IMG/VR virus record: IMGVR_UViG_3300032053_000011
Location: 1-64,000 of that record
Length of the DNA: 64,000 nt
Direction: 5' to 3' (one strand)
DNA from: a virus
Shown: positions 31,767 to 40,272 of the stretch, piece after piece
Layout of the letters: each line of letters starts with the position of its first letter
Numbering within the stretch: position 1 is the first letter of the stretch
The notes under the pieces: generated by a model
Told to the model about the DNA's origin: nothing
Databases searched by the model: none
Seen by the model: only the letters and a program-made list of their open reading frames with translations
Position numbers and translations under genes: made by a program

Positions 31767-32552
31767 TCAAGCAACTGGCGCGTGAATGATCTCGGCCAGG
31801 GCTTTCGTGCGTGCCGGGTCGAGTTCGCCAAAGCTCTTCTCGATCCCGGACGCAACGAGGAACGCGTCGACGTAGGGGAGGTAGCGGCGTGCATTCTCCG
31901 GGGTCACGCCGGAGGCGAGCGCGAGCGCATGGTCGCCGATCACGCGGTGCATCGCATGCAGCTTCTCGGGATCGGCAGCCATGCCGGTGCCGCGGCCCGA
32001 GGTCGTGATCACGTCCATGCATTGCATCGCGATGCGCGCGAGATATCCCAGGTGCGAGGCAGGGATCTCTGGCTGGCTCTTGAACGCCGTGCCGCCGAAG
32101 TAGATGCCATCCCACATCGTGTCGTTGATCGCCTGCTCCATGAGTTCGGCCGCGCTCCTGGCGAGCGGTTCGTGAATCGCATCCAGGCCATATGCGTCGA
32201 CGCGCGCGTCGTCGGACCAGATCCCATCCACGTCGTTGCCGAACTTCCGCACGACCGCAGAGGGATCCATGCCGAGGGCATTGATCCCGATCCACAGGAA
32301 TTCGCATGCTCGTTCTCGGTCGCCAACGCCATAGGTGCCTGACTGCGACCGGATCCTGTCGATCAATTCGGGGAACTCCTCGATCTCCATTCCCTGGTTG
32401 ATCAGGAATACGCCATCGGCACCCGCGTCCATCGCGATCTTCACGTTCGCGATGGCGCCCGAGATGCCGTGCGGAAGATGGATCACCGGCAGCAGGACGC
32501 GCGGCCTGCCAAAGTAGCCCTGGATGCGGTTCGTGGTGGGTTGCTCATTCAC
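31767..32552 (-). CDS. BtpA/SgcQ-like TIM-barrel protein
   Basis: 261 residues. PVIHLPH near residue 23, GADGVFLINQGM, TAFKSQPE and DVITTSGRGTG are followed by LALASGVTPENARRYLPYVD and FLVASGIE near the C-terminus; the last part is the phosphate-binding end of BtpA/SgcQ-type TIM barrels. Family members are linked to nucleoside or phosphorylated-sugar metabolism, but activity is poorly known. GTG start at 32552 overlaps the upstream stop. Confidence 0.75.
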   Translation of the reverse strand: MNEQPTTNRIQGYFGRPRVLLPVIHLPHGISGAIANVKIAMDAGADGVFLINQGMEIEEFPELIDRIRSQSGTYGVGDRERACEFLWIGINALGMDPSAVVRKFGNDVDGIWSDDARVDAYGLDAIHEPLARSAAELMEQAINDTMWDGIYFGGTAFKSQPEIPASHLGYLARIAMQCMDVITTSGRGTGMAADPEKLHAMHRVIGDHALALASGVTPENARRYLPYVDAFLVASGIEKSFGELDPARTKALAEIIHAPVA

Positions 32553-32806
32553 GGCGGCCTCATCAGATCATTGCGTTCGCAGTCGCGGATACGATGCACC
32601 AGGGAATCAATTCGAGACTCGAGCCCCGTGAGCAGTCTCTCGGTAGCTTGCTGATCGACGACAGCGTGCCTCTCCATACGAGTAACGCGTGTCTGGAGTT
32701 CACGGTACCTCTCGTAAAGGTCGGACAGTCGGTACTCGAGCAGCGCGATCGTCCCGCCAAACGTCAGCACGGCAGCAAGCGCAATGGGCGCGATCCAGCG
32801 CCTCAC
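32549..32806 (-). CDS. Single-pass membrane protein with coiled coil
   Basis: 85 residues from GTG 32806 (GTGA). N-terminal membrane helix (IAPIALAAVLTFGGTIALL) then a heptad-rich soluble part. Same architecture as 18337-18687; spanin-like but without an identified outer-membrane partner. Confidence 0.76.
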   Translation of the reverse strand: MRRWIAPIALAAVLTFGGTIALLEYRLSDLYERYRELQTRVTRMERHAVVDQQATERLLTGLESRIDSLVHRIRDCERNDLMRPP

Positions 32807-32988
32807 GGCAGGACCATCAGATCGTGGTCCATGGCGGGCATCCCGCACCGCGAACACGAGGCCGACTCGCCGTTCTCGCCGATCAGCACTGTGGGGCCGT
32901 CCCATACGTGCTCGCACGTGCCGGGGCAGTTGCAACGGCAGCCGCCCGGGCAGATGAACACGGTGATGGCTGGTGCGTCGTCGTTCAC
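32803..32988 (-). CDS. Cys-rich small protein
   Basis: 61 residues from GTG 32988 (GTGA). CPGGCRCNCPGTC early and CSRCG later give seven Cys, likely two zinc sites. An upstream in-frame ATG at 33027 would extend it into the previous gene. Not recognised. Confidence 0.72.
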   Translation of the reverse strand: MNDDAPAITVFICPGGCRCNCPGTCEHVWDGPTVLIGENGESASCSRCGMPAMDHDLMVLP

Positions 32989-33626
32989 GTACAGAACAAT
33001 CTTTTGCCGTCCGGTCCCGTGACCCACATCTCCGGCGTGAAGAAGTACGGCGTTCCGTCTTCCAGGAAGCCGAACTCCTCATGGACGGGGCAGGCATAGG
33101 CCTCGCGGAACTCGAGCCCGCCGACCAGGATCGGATAGGGCCCGAAGATGGCCTCGGGAGAATCCGGCTGCACGTCGGTCATGTCCTTCATCCATTCGAC
33201 GCACCGAGAAAGCGTCGCGCACTTCGGGCAAGGCTTGTCGGAAGGTCGGTACCAGCGTCGTCGAATCGCCCGGAGTGCCTTGTGCGTCAGCTCGATGGAT
33301 GCGGACGCATCCTTTTCAGGATCGCCATCGAATCTGGCGAAGCCTTCCTTCACGAGATCCCGGAAGTCTGGGCGGGGGCAGAATGAAGACCTGTTGAGAG
33401 CGGCCAATGGTTGGCGTCCCGCCGCGATATCGGCATCGATGGTCTCGCCGATCTCTTTGATGCCCACGCTGCCCCATTGATCGCCCTTCAATTGGCAGGC
33501 TCGTACGATCAAGGCCGCTGCCATTTCGCGCTCCGACCGGCCCAGCGTGCCTACGAGGCACGGAACCAGCAAGACGACGTCCGATGGCCGCATATCCGGC
33601 GCCGACTTCATCCTTCCAGAACTCAT
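32985..33626 (-). CDS. Hypothetical protein
   Basis: 213 residues from ATG 33626 (ATGA overlap with the 56-residue gene upstream). CPKCATLSRC near residue 133 is a possible zinc site. The N-terminal half is helical. Not recognised. Confidence 0.77.
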   Translation of the reverse strand: MSSGRMKSAPDMRPSDVVLLVPCLVGTLGRSEREMAAALIVRACQLKGDQWGSVGIKEIGETIDADIAAGRQPLAALNRSSFCPRPDFRDLVKEGFARFDGDPEKDASASIELTHKALRAIRRRWYRPSDKPCPKCATLSRCVEWMKDMTDVQPDSPEAIFGPYPILVGGLEFREAYACPVHEEFGFLEDGTPYFFTPEMWVTGPDGKRLFCT

Positions 33627-33793
33627 TGGCCCGGTCTCCATCCGAGGTCCACTTCGAGCAGGATGGCAGTCCAGCGCTCGCGAATCTCCTCCTGGAGGTC
33701 TTCCTCGAGATTCTCGATCACATCGCACCCACTGCGGCTGGAAAGGTCCGCCAGCAGTCGTCGTACCGCCTCTCGCGCCTGCGCCTCGGTCAT
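33623..33793 (-). CDS. Small helical protein heading an operon
   Basis: 56 residues, strongly helical and acidic (MTEAQAREAVRRLLADL at the start). The ATG at 33793 lies 6 nt after the -10 box of a good promoter, and its stop overlaps the next start (ATGA), so it is very likely real despite its size. Function unknown. Confidence 0.72.
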   Translation of the reverse strand: MTEAQAREAVRRLLADLSSRSGCDVIENLEEDLQEEIRERWTAILLEVDLGWRPGQ

Positions 33794-33799
33794 AGCGCA

Positions 33800-33828
33800 G
33801 CTTTACTGGAGCCGATATGTGGCGTCAA
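33800..33828 (-). promoter_or_regulatory. Leaderless promoter
   Basis: Minus strand: TTGACG (33828-33823), 17 bp, TAAAGC (33805-33800), 6 nt to ATG at 33793. No twin GCTAGC on this side; the facing rightward promoter region carries two GCTTGC copies 11 bp apart (33846 and 33857). Confidence 0.7.
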
Positions 33829-33873
33829 GCGTGCGCTTGCGATTGGCTTGCATTGCGCTTGCATCGCACCTAC

Positions 33874-34152
33874 ATGGTGGGGCGCCTGACGGACGCACCG
33901 ATCGAAACTTGCGATCGGTCACGCGCGTGGCTATATTCGACACGTGGTGCCACCATGTCATTCGCAGCCGAAGTACAGGAGCGTTCGCTCGACCTAGAAC
34001 TGGAGTTCGCCTTCCACCGCGCGTCGGGCGACGCGACGTGTGCCGCGTGCAAACGCGCATACCGTCGACACCCTCTCGACAACAGCAAGCTCGGTCACAA
34101 CGGACAGCCGTTCCTGCGCGTGCTCTGCGACGGTCGGAGAGTGCAGATCTGA
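33874..34152 (+). CDS. Small hypothetical protein with CxxC
   Basis: 92 residues from ATG 33874, or 65 from ATG 33955, the latter downstream of a TATATT box. A CAAC pair near residue 57 is followed later by a single Cys. The upstream GCTTGC pair resembles the twin GCTAGC arrangement and favours the longer form. Not recognised. Confidence 0.6.
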   Translation: MVGRLTDAPIETCDRSRAWLYSTRGATMSFAAEVQERSLDLELEFAFHRASGDATCAACKRAYRRHPLDNSKLGHNGQPFLRVLCDGRRVQI

Positions 34153-34180
34153 GCGGCGATTCGCCACAGCGACGCGCTTC

Positions 34181-34209
34181 TTGGTGCCGCGGCTGACCCC
34201 GCGTAGACT
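34181..34209 (+). promoter_or_regulatory. Leaderless promoter
   Basis: TTGGTG (34181-34186), 17 bp, TAGACT (34204-34209), 6 nt to ATG at 34216. No GCTAGC pair. Confidence 0.65.
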
Positions 34210-34215
34210 CGGCCC

Positions 34216-35073
34216 ATGGCGTATCCCGACCAGAGCACGTTCAACGACGCAGCCCCGCTTTCTGCGTGGTGGCGGGAATCGATCCCAGGCCACACCTGGA
34301 TCCATGCTGGAAGTGGGCGCGGCCTGATCATGGCCATCCAGGGGGCCCTGGTCGATCACATGCCGACCGGGCAACTGTTCGGGTTCCCGGATCCGCATCT
34401 CTTCGACCAAGGCAACGTCTGGGGCGGATTTTCGCCTGTTCGGCCCGTCCTCATCAGCAAGCCGGGTGGCTCCGAAGGCATTGTCACGTCGATTCCGTAC
34501 ATCGGTGGGATCGTCCGGCACCTCTTCCACCCGTTCCAGATCGATGGTGCGTTCGGGCCCGACACGATGGCGCTGCTTTGGAACTTTGCGAGCGGCATGG
34601 GTCCCCGGCACCTGGATGAACGCGGGATCTTGCTGCCCGCGGACTACGAGGCGGAGGGCCTGTGGAGGACGGCGCAATTGCCCGGGGCTGCTGGCGCGCG
34701 CGCCATGCCCTTCTTCCCTGACCTCGCCACGAGCATCGCTCAGGACCTCGTCGCAGGCCGCGTGGGACCGGACACGATGCGCTATGCCCTGTTCCTGGCC
34801 TACGGACCCTACAGTCGTCATCCCACGCCGAACCTCGTTCACCCGGGCCAGATCGACATCCCGCCGGATGCCATCATGCCTGCATGGGAACGCGCAGCAC
34901 CCTACGAGACGCGACCTGGGTACGTCGCTCGGTGGGAGCTGGGCAATGAACCGATCCCCGCCGGGCCTCCCACCAATGCTGGGACGACGCCAGCACCGAA
35001 CACTGCGCGCTTCGTGATCGGCACGGCGGCCCTGGCAGCGGCGGTATTCTGGCTGGTGCGGCGCGCGCTGTGA
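34216..35073 (+). CDS. Putative peptidoglycan-binding protein with C-terminal membrane helix
   Basis: 285 residues. QIDGAFGPDTMALLWNFASG near residue 113 resembles a peptidoglycan-binding type 1 repeat (D-G-x-F-G-x-x-T). The C-terminus is a membrane helix (FVIGTAALAAAVFWLV) preceded by a Pro/Thr linker. No catalytic domain recognised. It heads a rightward cluster with two PLHLA genes coupled by GTGA and ATGA overlaps. Confidence 0.65.
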   Translation: MAYPDQSTFNDAAPLSAWWRESIPGHTWIHAGSGRGLIMAIQGALVDHMPTGQLFGFPDPHLFDQGNVWGGFSPVRPVLISKPGGSEGIVTSIPYIGGIVRHLFHPFQIDGAFGPDTMALLWNFASGMGPRHLDERGILLPADYEAEGLWRTAQLPGAAGARAMPFFPDLATSIAQDLVAGRVGPDTMRYALFLAYGPYSRHPTPNLVHPGQIDIPPDAIMPAWERAAPYETRPGYVARWELGNEPIPAGPPTNAGTTPAPNTARFVIGTAALAAAVFWLVRRAL

Positions 35074-35495
35074 GTTGGAGCGCGATCGCAAGCGCCGTGC
35101 GAGTAGGGCATCTGCCGCTGGATCTGGCCATCTGGGCAGAGGGTCCCGACGCCGCGCGCGCGTGGGCTGACCTCCTATTTGCCGCGCGCCTTGATGTATT
35201 GGTCCTTCTGCCGGGAACTCCAGCCAAGTTCTACGAGCAGGTCTGCGCCGCCATCCGTCTGGCCTCGAATCCTGACCCGGCTGTTCGGCGCGGCTACAGG
35301 GCTAGCGACTTTGACTTCCTCCTGAACGAAGACGGAACACATCTCTCGCTCCAATTCCTACACGAAATGTTGCACGCCCGATTTATCAGGGGCTCATGCA
35401 GGGGCTCATGGGCATTGGTGAATGCGGCAGTTCCTCACGTCTATCCGGCGCCTACGATCGGTGAGCTTGTCGAAGCCGCTGAATGGCGACAATGA
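35070..35495 (+). CDS. PLHLA-family paralogue, shortest member
   Basis: 141 residues from GTG 35070 (GTGA). GHLPLDLAIWAEGPDAARAW near residue 13; C-terminal APTIGELVEAAEW. Pairs with the next gene, which shares the LAIWA core, so the two are a recent local duplication. One of the two rightward family members. Confidence 0.85.
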   Translation: MSWSAIASAVRVGHLPLDLAIWAEGPDAARAWADLLFAARLDVLVLLPGTPAKFYEQVCAAIRLASNPDPAVRRGYRASDFDFLLNEDGTHLSLQFLHEMLHARFIRGSCRGSWALVNAAVPHVYPAPTIGELVEAAEWRQ

Positions 35496-36118
35496 GTCTG
35501 AGCGATGCCGACGGCGCGCGGTTGTGGAACGAGATCGCCCAAGCCATAGAGGCTGGCGCTTTGCCGTTGCATCTCGCGATCTGGGCGGACTCCGCCGAGG
35601 CAGTCCGCGCGTGGGATCGACTTCCGAGCGGCTACCGCGCGGACGTGATCGTCCTGCTGCCCAATGCCTTCGAAGTCGTTCGCGCCCACCTCCGGGCCCT
35701 GTTGCCGAGCATGCGCTGTCGCGGCCATCAAAAGCGGACGCTCGATGACCTGCTCGACGAAGCCGATACCATCCTCGAGACGCCGAGGATCTCATCCGAG
35801 CAAGTCGCACGCATGCTCCAGCTCGAAGGCCGGGCCATCAGTCTAATGGCCGCCGCGCGAGACGCCCAGATCGTTCGCGAGAACCGCCGAGGCTATCGCG
35901 AGACCGCTGAGAGCGTCACCATCCTCAGCGATCTGGAGATCCTGCGCACAGTCTGGATCGCACTCGAGGACTACGCGATCGCATCAGAAAGTCCATCGAA
36001 GTATCAAACGGCGAGGAACTTGCGCACCGTCCTCGCGACGCTGGTGGTGCATCTGGCCATCGACCCAGCTCCTTCGACGGCTGATCTAGTAGCGGCTGCC
36101 GACTTCTGGCGCCGGTGA
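35492..36118 (+). CDS. PLHLA-family paralogue
   Basis: 208 residues from ATG 35492 (ATGA); another ATG lies 9 nt upstream. GALPLHLAIWADSAEAVRAW near residue 20; C-terminal PSTADLVAAADFW. Longer middle than its neighbour, with a charged helical region. Its 3' end overlaps the converging regulator gene by 33 nt. Confidence 0.86.
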   Translation: MSLSDADGARLWNEIAQAIEAGALPLHLAIWADSAEAVRAWDRLPSGYRADVIVLLPNAFEVVRAHLRALLPSMRCRGHQKRTLDDLLDEADTILETPRISSEQVARMLQLEGRAISLMAAARDAQIVRENRRGYRETAESVTILSDLEILRTVWIALEDYAIASESPSKYQTARNLRTVLATLVVHLAIDPAPSTADLVAAADFWRR

Positions 36119-36493
36119 TTCCATCAGCACTGCCGCCACCGTGAATCTGATCAGCGCATTCAGGCCGTCGTGACCGCCAACCCGCTCGGCATCGGTCCAC
36201 CAGGACTCCCGATGGGCCTGTTCGGCGCAGACGTCGAGCACCACCGTCGCAGTGCGTGCCAGCGCTGTATCGACGAGGTGATGAAGCGTGTCCATGGTCA
36301 GTCCGAGCATCTGCGCGATCTTCCGAGCGAGGAAAGCATCGAGCGGCGCCGTTCCCCGTTCAATGCGTGAGATCAGGCTCTGGCTGGCGCCCACGTTGCT
36401 CGCAAGTTCCAACTGAGACAACGCGCTCGTCGCGCGGCGTTGCGCCAGGATTGCGCCCAGGACACGCACTCGAACGTCCTCGAGATCAGTCAC
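36086..36493 (-). CDS. XRE-family helix-turn-helix regulator
   Basis: 135 residues from GTG 36493 (GTGA overlap with the ATPase stop). ALSQLELASNVGASQSLISRIE near residue 23 is a textbook XRE/Cro helix-turn-helix, followed by an extra helical region that may dimerise. As the only XRE protein in the window it is a candidate for binding the twin-GCTAGC promoters, though nothing shows this directly. Confidence 0.85.
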   Translation of the reverse strand: MTDLEDVRVRVLGAILAQRRATSALSQLELASNVGASQSLISRIERGTAPLDAFLARKIAQMLGLTMDTLHHLVDTALARTATVVLDVCAEQAHRESWWTDAERVGGHDGLNALIRFTVAAVLMESPAPEVGSRY

Positions 36494-38619
36494 GGCAGCG
36501 GCGCCCAGAGCCGCTGGTACGTTGCGCGATCCACCTCGGTCCGCCACCGATGACCATTCCAACAGACGATCGCCGGATGCATCGGCAAGGCGTTGATCTC
36601 TTGATCCCCGTTGTACAGATCCAACCAGCGCTGCTCGCCAACCTGCGGCATGCCCGGATCCAGCGCGAAGTATTCGCAGCTCATGTGACGCGCCCAAGCG
36701 ATTGCGGTGCCAATGCTCCTCGGCGGTGGCAGTGCCGGGATCTCGTCCTCTTCGGGCTCTTCCTCCCGCATTCGAATTGAAGCGGCGATGGCTCGGATCT
36801 TCCGGTATCCGTCGGCGCAACGCGCCACATTCCGAGTCATCGCGTCCGCGAACGATTGTTCGTGCGAAGAGAGCCGGTCGACCAGATGCGTGGCTTCGTG
36901 GATCGCCGCCGCGTACAGCCAGCGCAGATCCTCGTCGCGACTCGGCGCGAGCATCTCCCGCCGGGTCTTCGGATCACGGAACGGATTGAGCACCAGCCAG
37001 TCCGCTTGGCCTTCACGGACCGCCGCGGCGCCGTTCTCTTCGGAGAAGAGCCATCCGACGCCGTACTGCACCCTGGATCCGAGTTGGATCAGTACGTATC
37101 GGCACATCTCCGTCCAGGTCTTCAGGAGCTTCAGGACACGCGGCTTCATCGTCGCGGGCTCGAACCGGCGCGGCACTTTGAATCCGGCGATCTCCTGCAC
37201 GACGATCATATCCGGCTGCCACACGAGCTGCGCCATGGCAGCCTCGAGATGATCCTGGCCAAGGAACCTCCCTGACATCAGATGGGCTGCGGACTCGGGG
37301 GAGGCTTCGAATGTCCGCTCATCGCTCTCGCCACGCTGGCCGCGAGCGCGCTGAATACTGTCGAGCGTTTCCGCGATACGCGCCAAGCCATCCGGCGCGA
37401 TCACCATCGTCGCTGGCCCGGCAACGTGCGCTGGTCCCGTGGCGAGCAGGATTTCGGCCTCATCCCTGCCGGAGACCGCCGGGCCGGTGCCCTTGTAGAC
37501 CTTGCGGAAGACGTTCTGTTTCGTCTGGAGGGCAGACCGGGTCTCGACTGCCAGCTCGTTCTCGAACTTCCACATCGCGCTCAGAAGCTCGGCATCACGG
37601 AAGGCGTCGCGGTTCGAGGTGAGCAGTTCGATCGATGGGCGCAGCATCTCGCCGATCACGTTGCCTTTGATCACGCTGGGAATGTCTCGCGAGAACATGT
37701 ACAGGCCGCCGGTGCGAACGATCAGCAGCGGCCAGTCCGTTTCCACGTCGGAGAAAAACAGCTCGAGCTTGTCCGCGAGGGTCCGCAGGCGCTTCTTGGC
37801 CTTGAGCGCGGCCGATACCGGCTGGCCTTGCACCCAGAACCGTACGGCTGGGAGATAGCTTCGGCTCAGGAGGGTCGTGGCCGACACCCCATCGATTGCA
37901 TCCTGGGCGGCCATCAGCACTTCGACCCGGGTCCCTTCGCGATAGAATGGCGCTGGTTCGAAGTCCCACGAGTTGGCGACGCCTGCGGCAACCATGTCCC
38001 GGGAGTGAACGCGCCAGGAGAGCCAGGGCAGCAAAAGCAGTTCCTTCGCCTTGCCGAACCCGCCCATCGCGCCACGCGCGCCGACCTTGCTCGTCCCGTA
38101 GAACACCATGAACTTGTGTTCGAAGGCCTCGCGGTCCATCCCCGAGCCGTTGTCTTCGCAGATGATGCGAACGGTGCCATCAGGCTGCGGCTCGGTGGAC
38201 AGGCGGATCTCTGTTGCTCCTGCGTCGACGGAGTTCTGCACTGCCTCGCGCCACCACTTCGTGGGCCAGTCCGTGTACTCCTGCTTCACCCGCTTGAACG
38301 CCTCGGGATCGATCGCCATCATCTTCGGATTCGCGCGGGTCTTCGCGCGGACCGCGATCGCTTTCTGTCCATCTGGCAGGCTGCGCTCGCCGACCAGCGC
38401 GGCGTCACTGCGCAGCATCGCGGCGCGCAACAGATGGTAGGCGTACGTCCAGCTCTCGGCGATATAGATCCCGGGCTCACTCAGCGCGGATGCGACGGCG
38501 GCCGGGTCCTCCACGATCTGCACAAGCTCCGGCTCCAGCTCGCTCAGGGCGAGGTTCGGGCGCAGGCCGCGCGGGTCTTTCTCGCGACCCCTGATGCGGA
38601 CGTCTTGGAGTTTCGACAT
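36490..38619 (-). CDS. rIIA-like GHKL ATPase with C-terminal HExxH
   Basis: 709 residues from ATG 38619 (715 from GTG 38637). GHKL ATP-binding boxes are present: N-box EAVQNSVDAGA (residues 125-135), G1 DNGSG (156-160) and G2 GGFGKAKE (186-193). Size and GHKL domain resemble T4 rIIA, a membrane-associated protein linked to lysis inhibition and exclusion. Near residue 600 is IHEATHLVDRLSSHEQSF, an HExxH with a downstream His-Glu, as in zinc metalloproteases. T4 rIIA has no such motif that I know of, so this may be a different ATPase-protease fusion. TAGAAC ends 8 nt before ATG 38619, a possible leaderless promoter. Confidence 0.82.
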   Translation of the reverse strand: MSKLQDVRIRGREKDPRGLRPNLALSELEPELVQIVEDPAAVASALSEPGIYIAESWTYAYHLLRAAMLRSDAALVGERSLPDGQKAIAVRAKTRANPKMMAIDPEAFKRVKQEYTDWPTKWWREAVQNSVDAGATEIRLSTEPQPDGTVRIICEDNGSGMDREAFEHKFMVFYGTSKVGARGAMGGFGKAKELLLLPWLSWRVHSRDMVAAGVANSWDFEPAPFYREGTRVEVLMAAQDAIDGVSATTLLSRSYLPAVRFWVQGQPVSAALKAKKRLRTLADKLELFFSDVETDWPLLIVRTGGLYMFSRDIPSVIKGNVIGEMLRPSIELLTSNRDAFRDAELLSAMWKFENELAVETRSALQTKQNVFRKVYKGTGPAVSGRDEAEILLATGPAHVAGPATMVIAPDGLARIAETLDSIQRARGQRGESDERTFEASPESAAHLMSGRFLGQDHLEAAMAQLVWQPDMIVVQEIAGFKVPRRFEPATMKPRVLKLLKTWTEMCRYVLIQLGSRVQYGVGWLFSEENGAAAVREGQADWLVLNPFRDPKTRREMLAPSRDEDLRWLYAAAIHEATHLVDRLSSHEQSFADAMTRNVARCADGYRKIRAIAASIRMREEEPEEDEIPALPPPRSIGTAIAWARHMSCEYFALDPGMPQVGEQRWLDLYNGDQEINALPMHPAIVCWNGHRWRTEVDRATYQRLWAPLP

Positions 38620-38663
38620 GGTCGGAAGTTCTACCACGATCGGCCCTGTGGCATCATGGGCCG

Positions 38664-39758
38664 ATGAACCTCACGTTGCTGAACAAATCCAACCAGCCGC
38701 ACCACATCTATTGGATGATCCTGGGGACCGACCCGCTCACCAACGCCTGCTCGTACGTGCGCGCGAACGGCGCCATCGAGAAGTGCGAGATCGGTGACGA
38801 CTGCAAGCTCTATCAGCACGTGCTTGGCAAGAAGGCGACGTTGCCGTTCCCGCCGTTGATCTCGGCGCGCATCATCTTCACGATCGGCGCGCCCTTGCAG
38901 ATCAAGATCGTGAAGGACGGCAACGGCAATCCGGCCGTCCAGGACGCGGTCTTCTTCCTGCCGAGCGATCCGAACTACCTGCGCGTGTACGACAAGGTCG
39001 AGTACTCGCTGCCGACGTCGCCGCTCAATCAGATCTGGGCGAACAACACCAACGTGGACTTCTTCGGGATCCCGACCGAAGTGGCGATCGCTGACAAGAA
39101 CGGCCACACGCAGAGCACATCCCCGCTGTCCGGCACGCGGGACGCGCTCTTCGCAGCCTTCGCGGCCACGCCCGGCTTCGAATGCTTGGCGGTCACCCAC
39201 GGGACATCGAACGTCCGCGTGATCGCGCCGGGGTACTCGCCCGACTTCGACGCCAACTACTTCGACTCGTACGTGGCGTTGTGCTGGAAGAAGTACGCGA
39301 GCGAGTCGCTCGACCTCGCGCTGACGGGAGCACCGGCTGGATTCACGACCGCCATCGGCATGGTGGATGGCTCGGATGTCTTCCAGTTCGTCGACAACAA
39401 GGGCAACGCGTACGCGATCAACATGCCGAGCTCCTCGGACGTGTTCCTGTGCAACGGCGCGTTCAACATCAATGGATCACTGCCGCCGCTCGAGCAGCAG
39501 GTCGACGGCATCATCAAGCGGCAGATCGGCGCCGCGCTGAATCGCTCGGTGCTGACGGATGATGTTGGTGCGTTCTGCACGCTCGGCGGATTCTATCAAC
39601 AGCCGATCACGAACAAGTACTCAGCTCTGCTGCACGAGAGTTTCAAGGGCGGTCTCTGTTACGGGTTCCCCTACGACGACGTCTGCAACAAGTTCAGCTC
39701 CACGCTGAGCCTGACGCACTTCGCCTCGATGATCGTCACCGTCGGTGCGATGGCCTAG
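38664..39758 (+). CDS. GH64-type beta-1,3-glucanase-like protein
   Basis: 364 residues. QIWANNTNVDFFGIPTEVAI near residue 125 and a C-terminal GLCYGFPYDDVCNKFSSTLS match signature regions of glycoside hydrolase 64 and thaumatin-like glucanases; ESFKGG just before the latter is also conserved. GH64 enzymes cut beta-1,3-glucans such as laminarin or curdlan. No N-terminal signal peptide, so export would need lysis or virion attachment. Single rightward gene, start 26 nt from the divergent ATPase gene; convergent overlap with the next gene. Confidence 0.85.
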   Translation: MNLTLLNKSNQPHHIYWMILGTDPLTNACSYVRANGAIEKCEIGDDCKLYQHVLGKKATLPFPPLISARIIFTIGAPLQIKIVKDGNGNPAVQDAVFFLPSDPNYLRVYDKVEYSLPTSPLNQIWANNTNVDFFGIPTEVAIADKNGHTQSTSPLSGTRDALFAAFAATPGFECLAVTHGTSNVRVIAPGYSPDFDANYFDSYVALCWKKYASESLDLALTGAPAGFTTAIGMVDGSDVFQFVDNKGNAYAINMPSSSDVFLCNGAFNINGSLPPLEQQVDGIIKRQIGAALNRSVLTDDVGAFCTLGGFYQQPITNKYSALLHESFKGGLCYGFPYDDVCNKFSSTLSLTHFASMIVTVGAMA

Positions 39759-40257
39759 TCCAGTCCTTCTTTCGGACCTCATCGCGGTAGTTCTCGCCCA
39801 CGTACACCCAGAGCGATCGTTCGCCGAGTGCCATCGCGGCGGCGGCGCGATGATTGCCATCCACAAGCTGTGCCTCGTACTGGCCGATATCGGCTCGAGT
39901 CCATGGGCGCGTCATGCCCAACTGGTACGAAAGCTCGCCGCGTTTGGCCCAGTCTTGTGTCATGTGGACATCTGCTGCGGTGATGCGGTGAATCCGCGCG
40001 GCCGGGATCTCGAAGCAATAGCCCTTCGCCATCGCTTCCATCACGCCAGCGGCGTGACCGAAGTTCCAGATGTTGTCCTGCATGAAGAGGACGCGGTCGG
40101 TCTCGACCTCGACGATGTATCCATTGCCGACCCACCCAACTCTCCTGCCTTGGAAATGCAGCTCGTCGCACTCCTCGGGTGAAACATTCCTCGGGTCGGG
40201 CGGCGTATCGCGCACCATCTGGACGATGTCGCCGGTGCTTTCGAAGAAACTGTCCAT
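39736..40257 (-). CDS. ParB/sulfiredoxin-like protein
   Basis: 173 residues. AQLVDGNHRAAAAMALGE near residue 128 is the D-G-x-H-R motif of the ParB/Srx nuclease-like fold; preceding helices fit. The N-terminus is acidic. Such phage proteins may bind CTP or act on DNA, but the function is not established. Its end overlaps the converging glucanase gene by 23 nt. Confidence 0.72.
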   Translation of the reverse strand: MDSFFESTGDIVQMVRDTPPDPRNVSPEECDELHFQGRRVGWVGNGYIVEVETDRVLFMQDNIWNFGHAAGVMEAMAKGYCFEIPAARIHRITAADVHMTQDWAKRGELSYQLGMTRPWTRADIGQYEAQLVDGNHRAAAAMALGERSLWVYVGENYRDEVRKKDWTRPSHRR

Positions 40258-40272
40258 GGCTGGCCTATCCGC

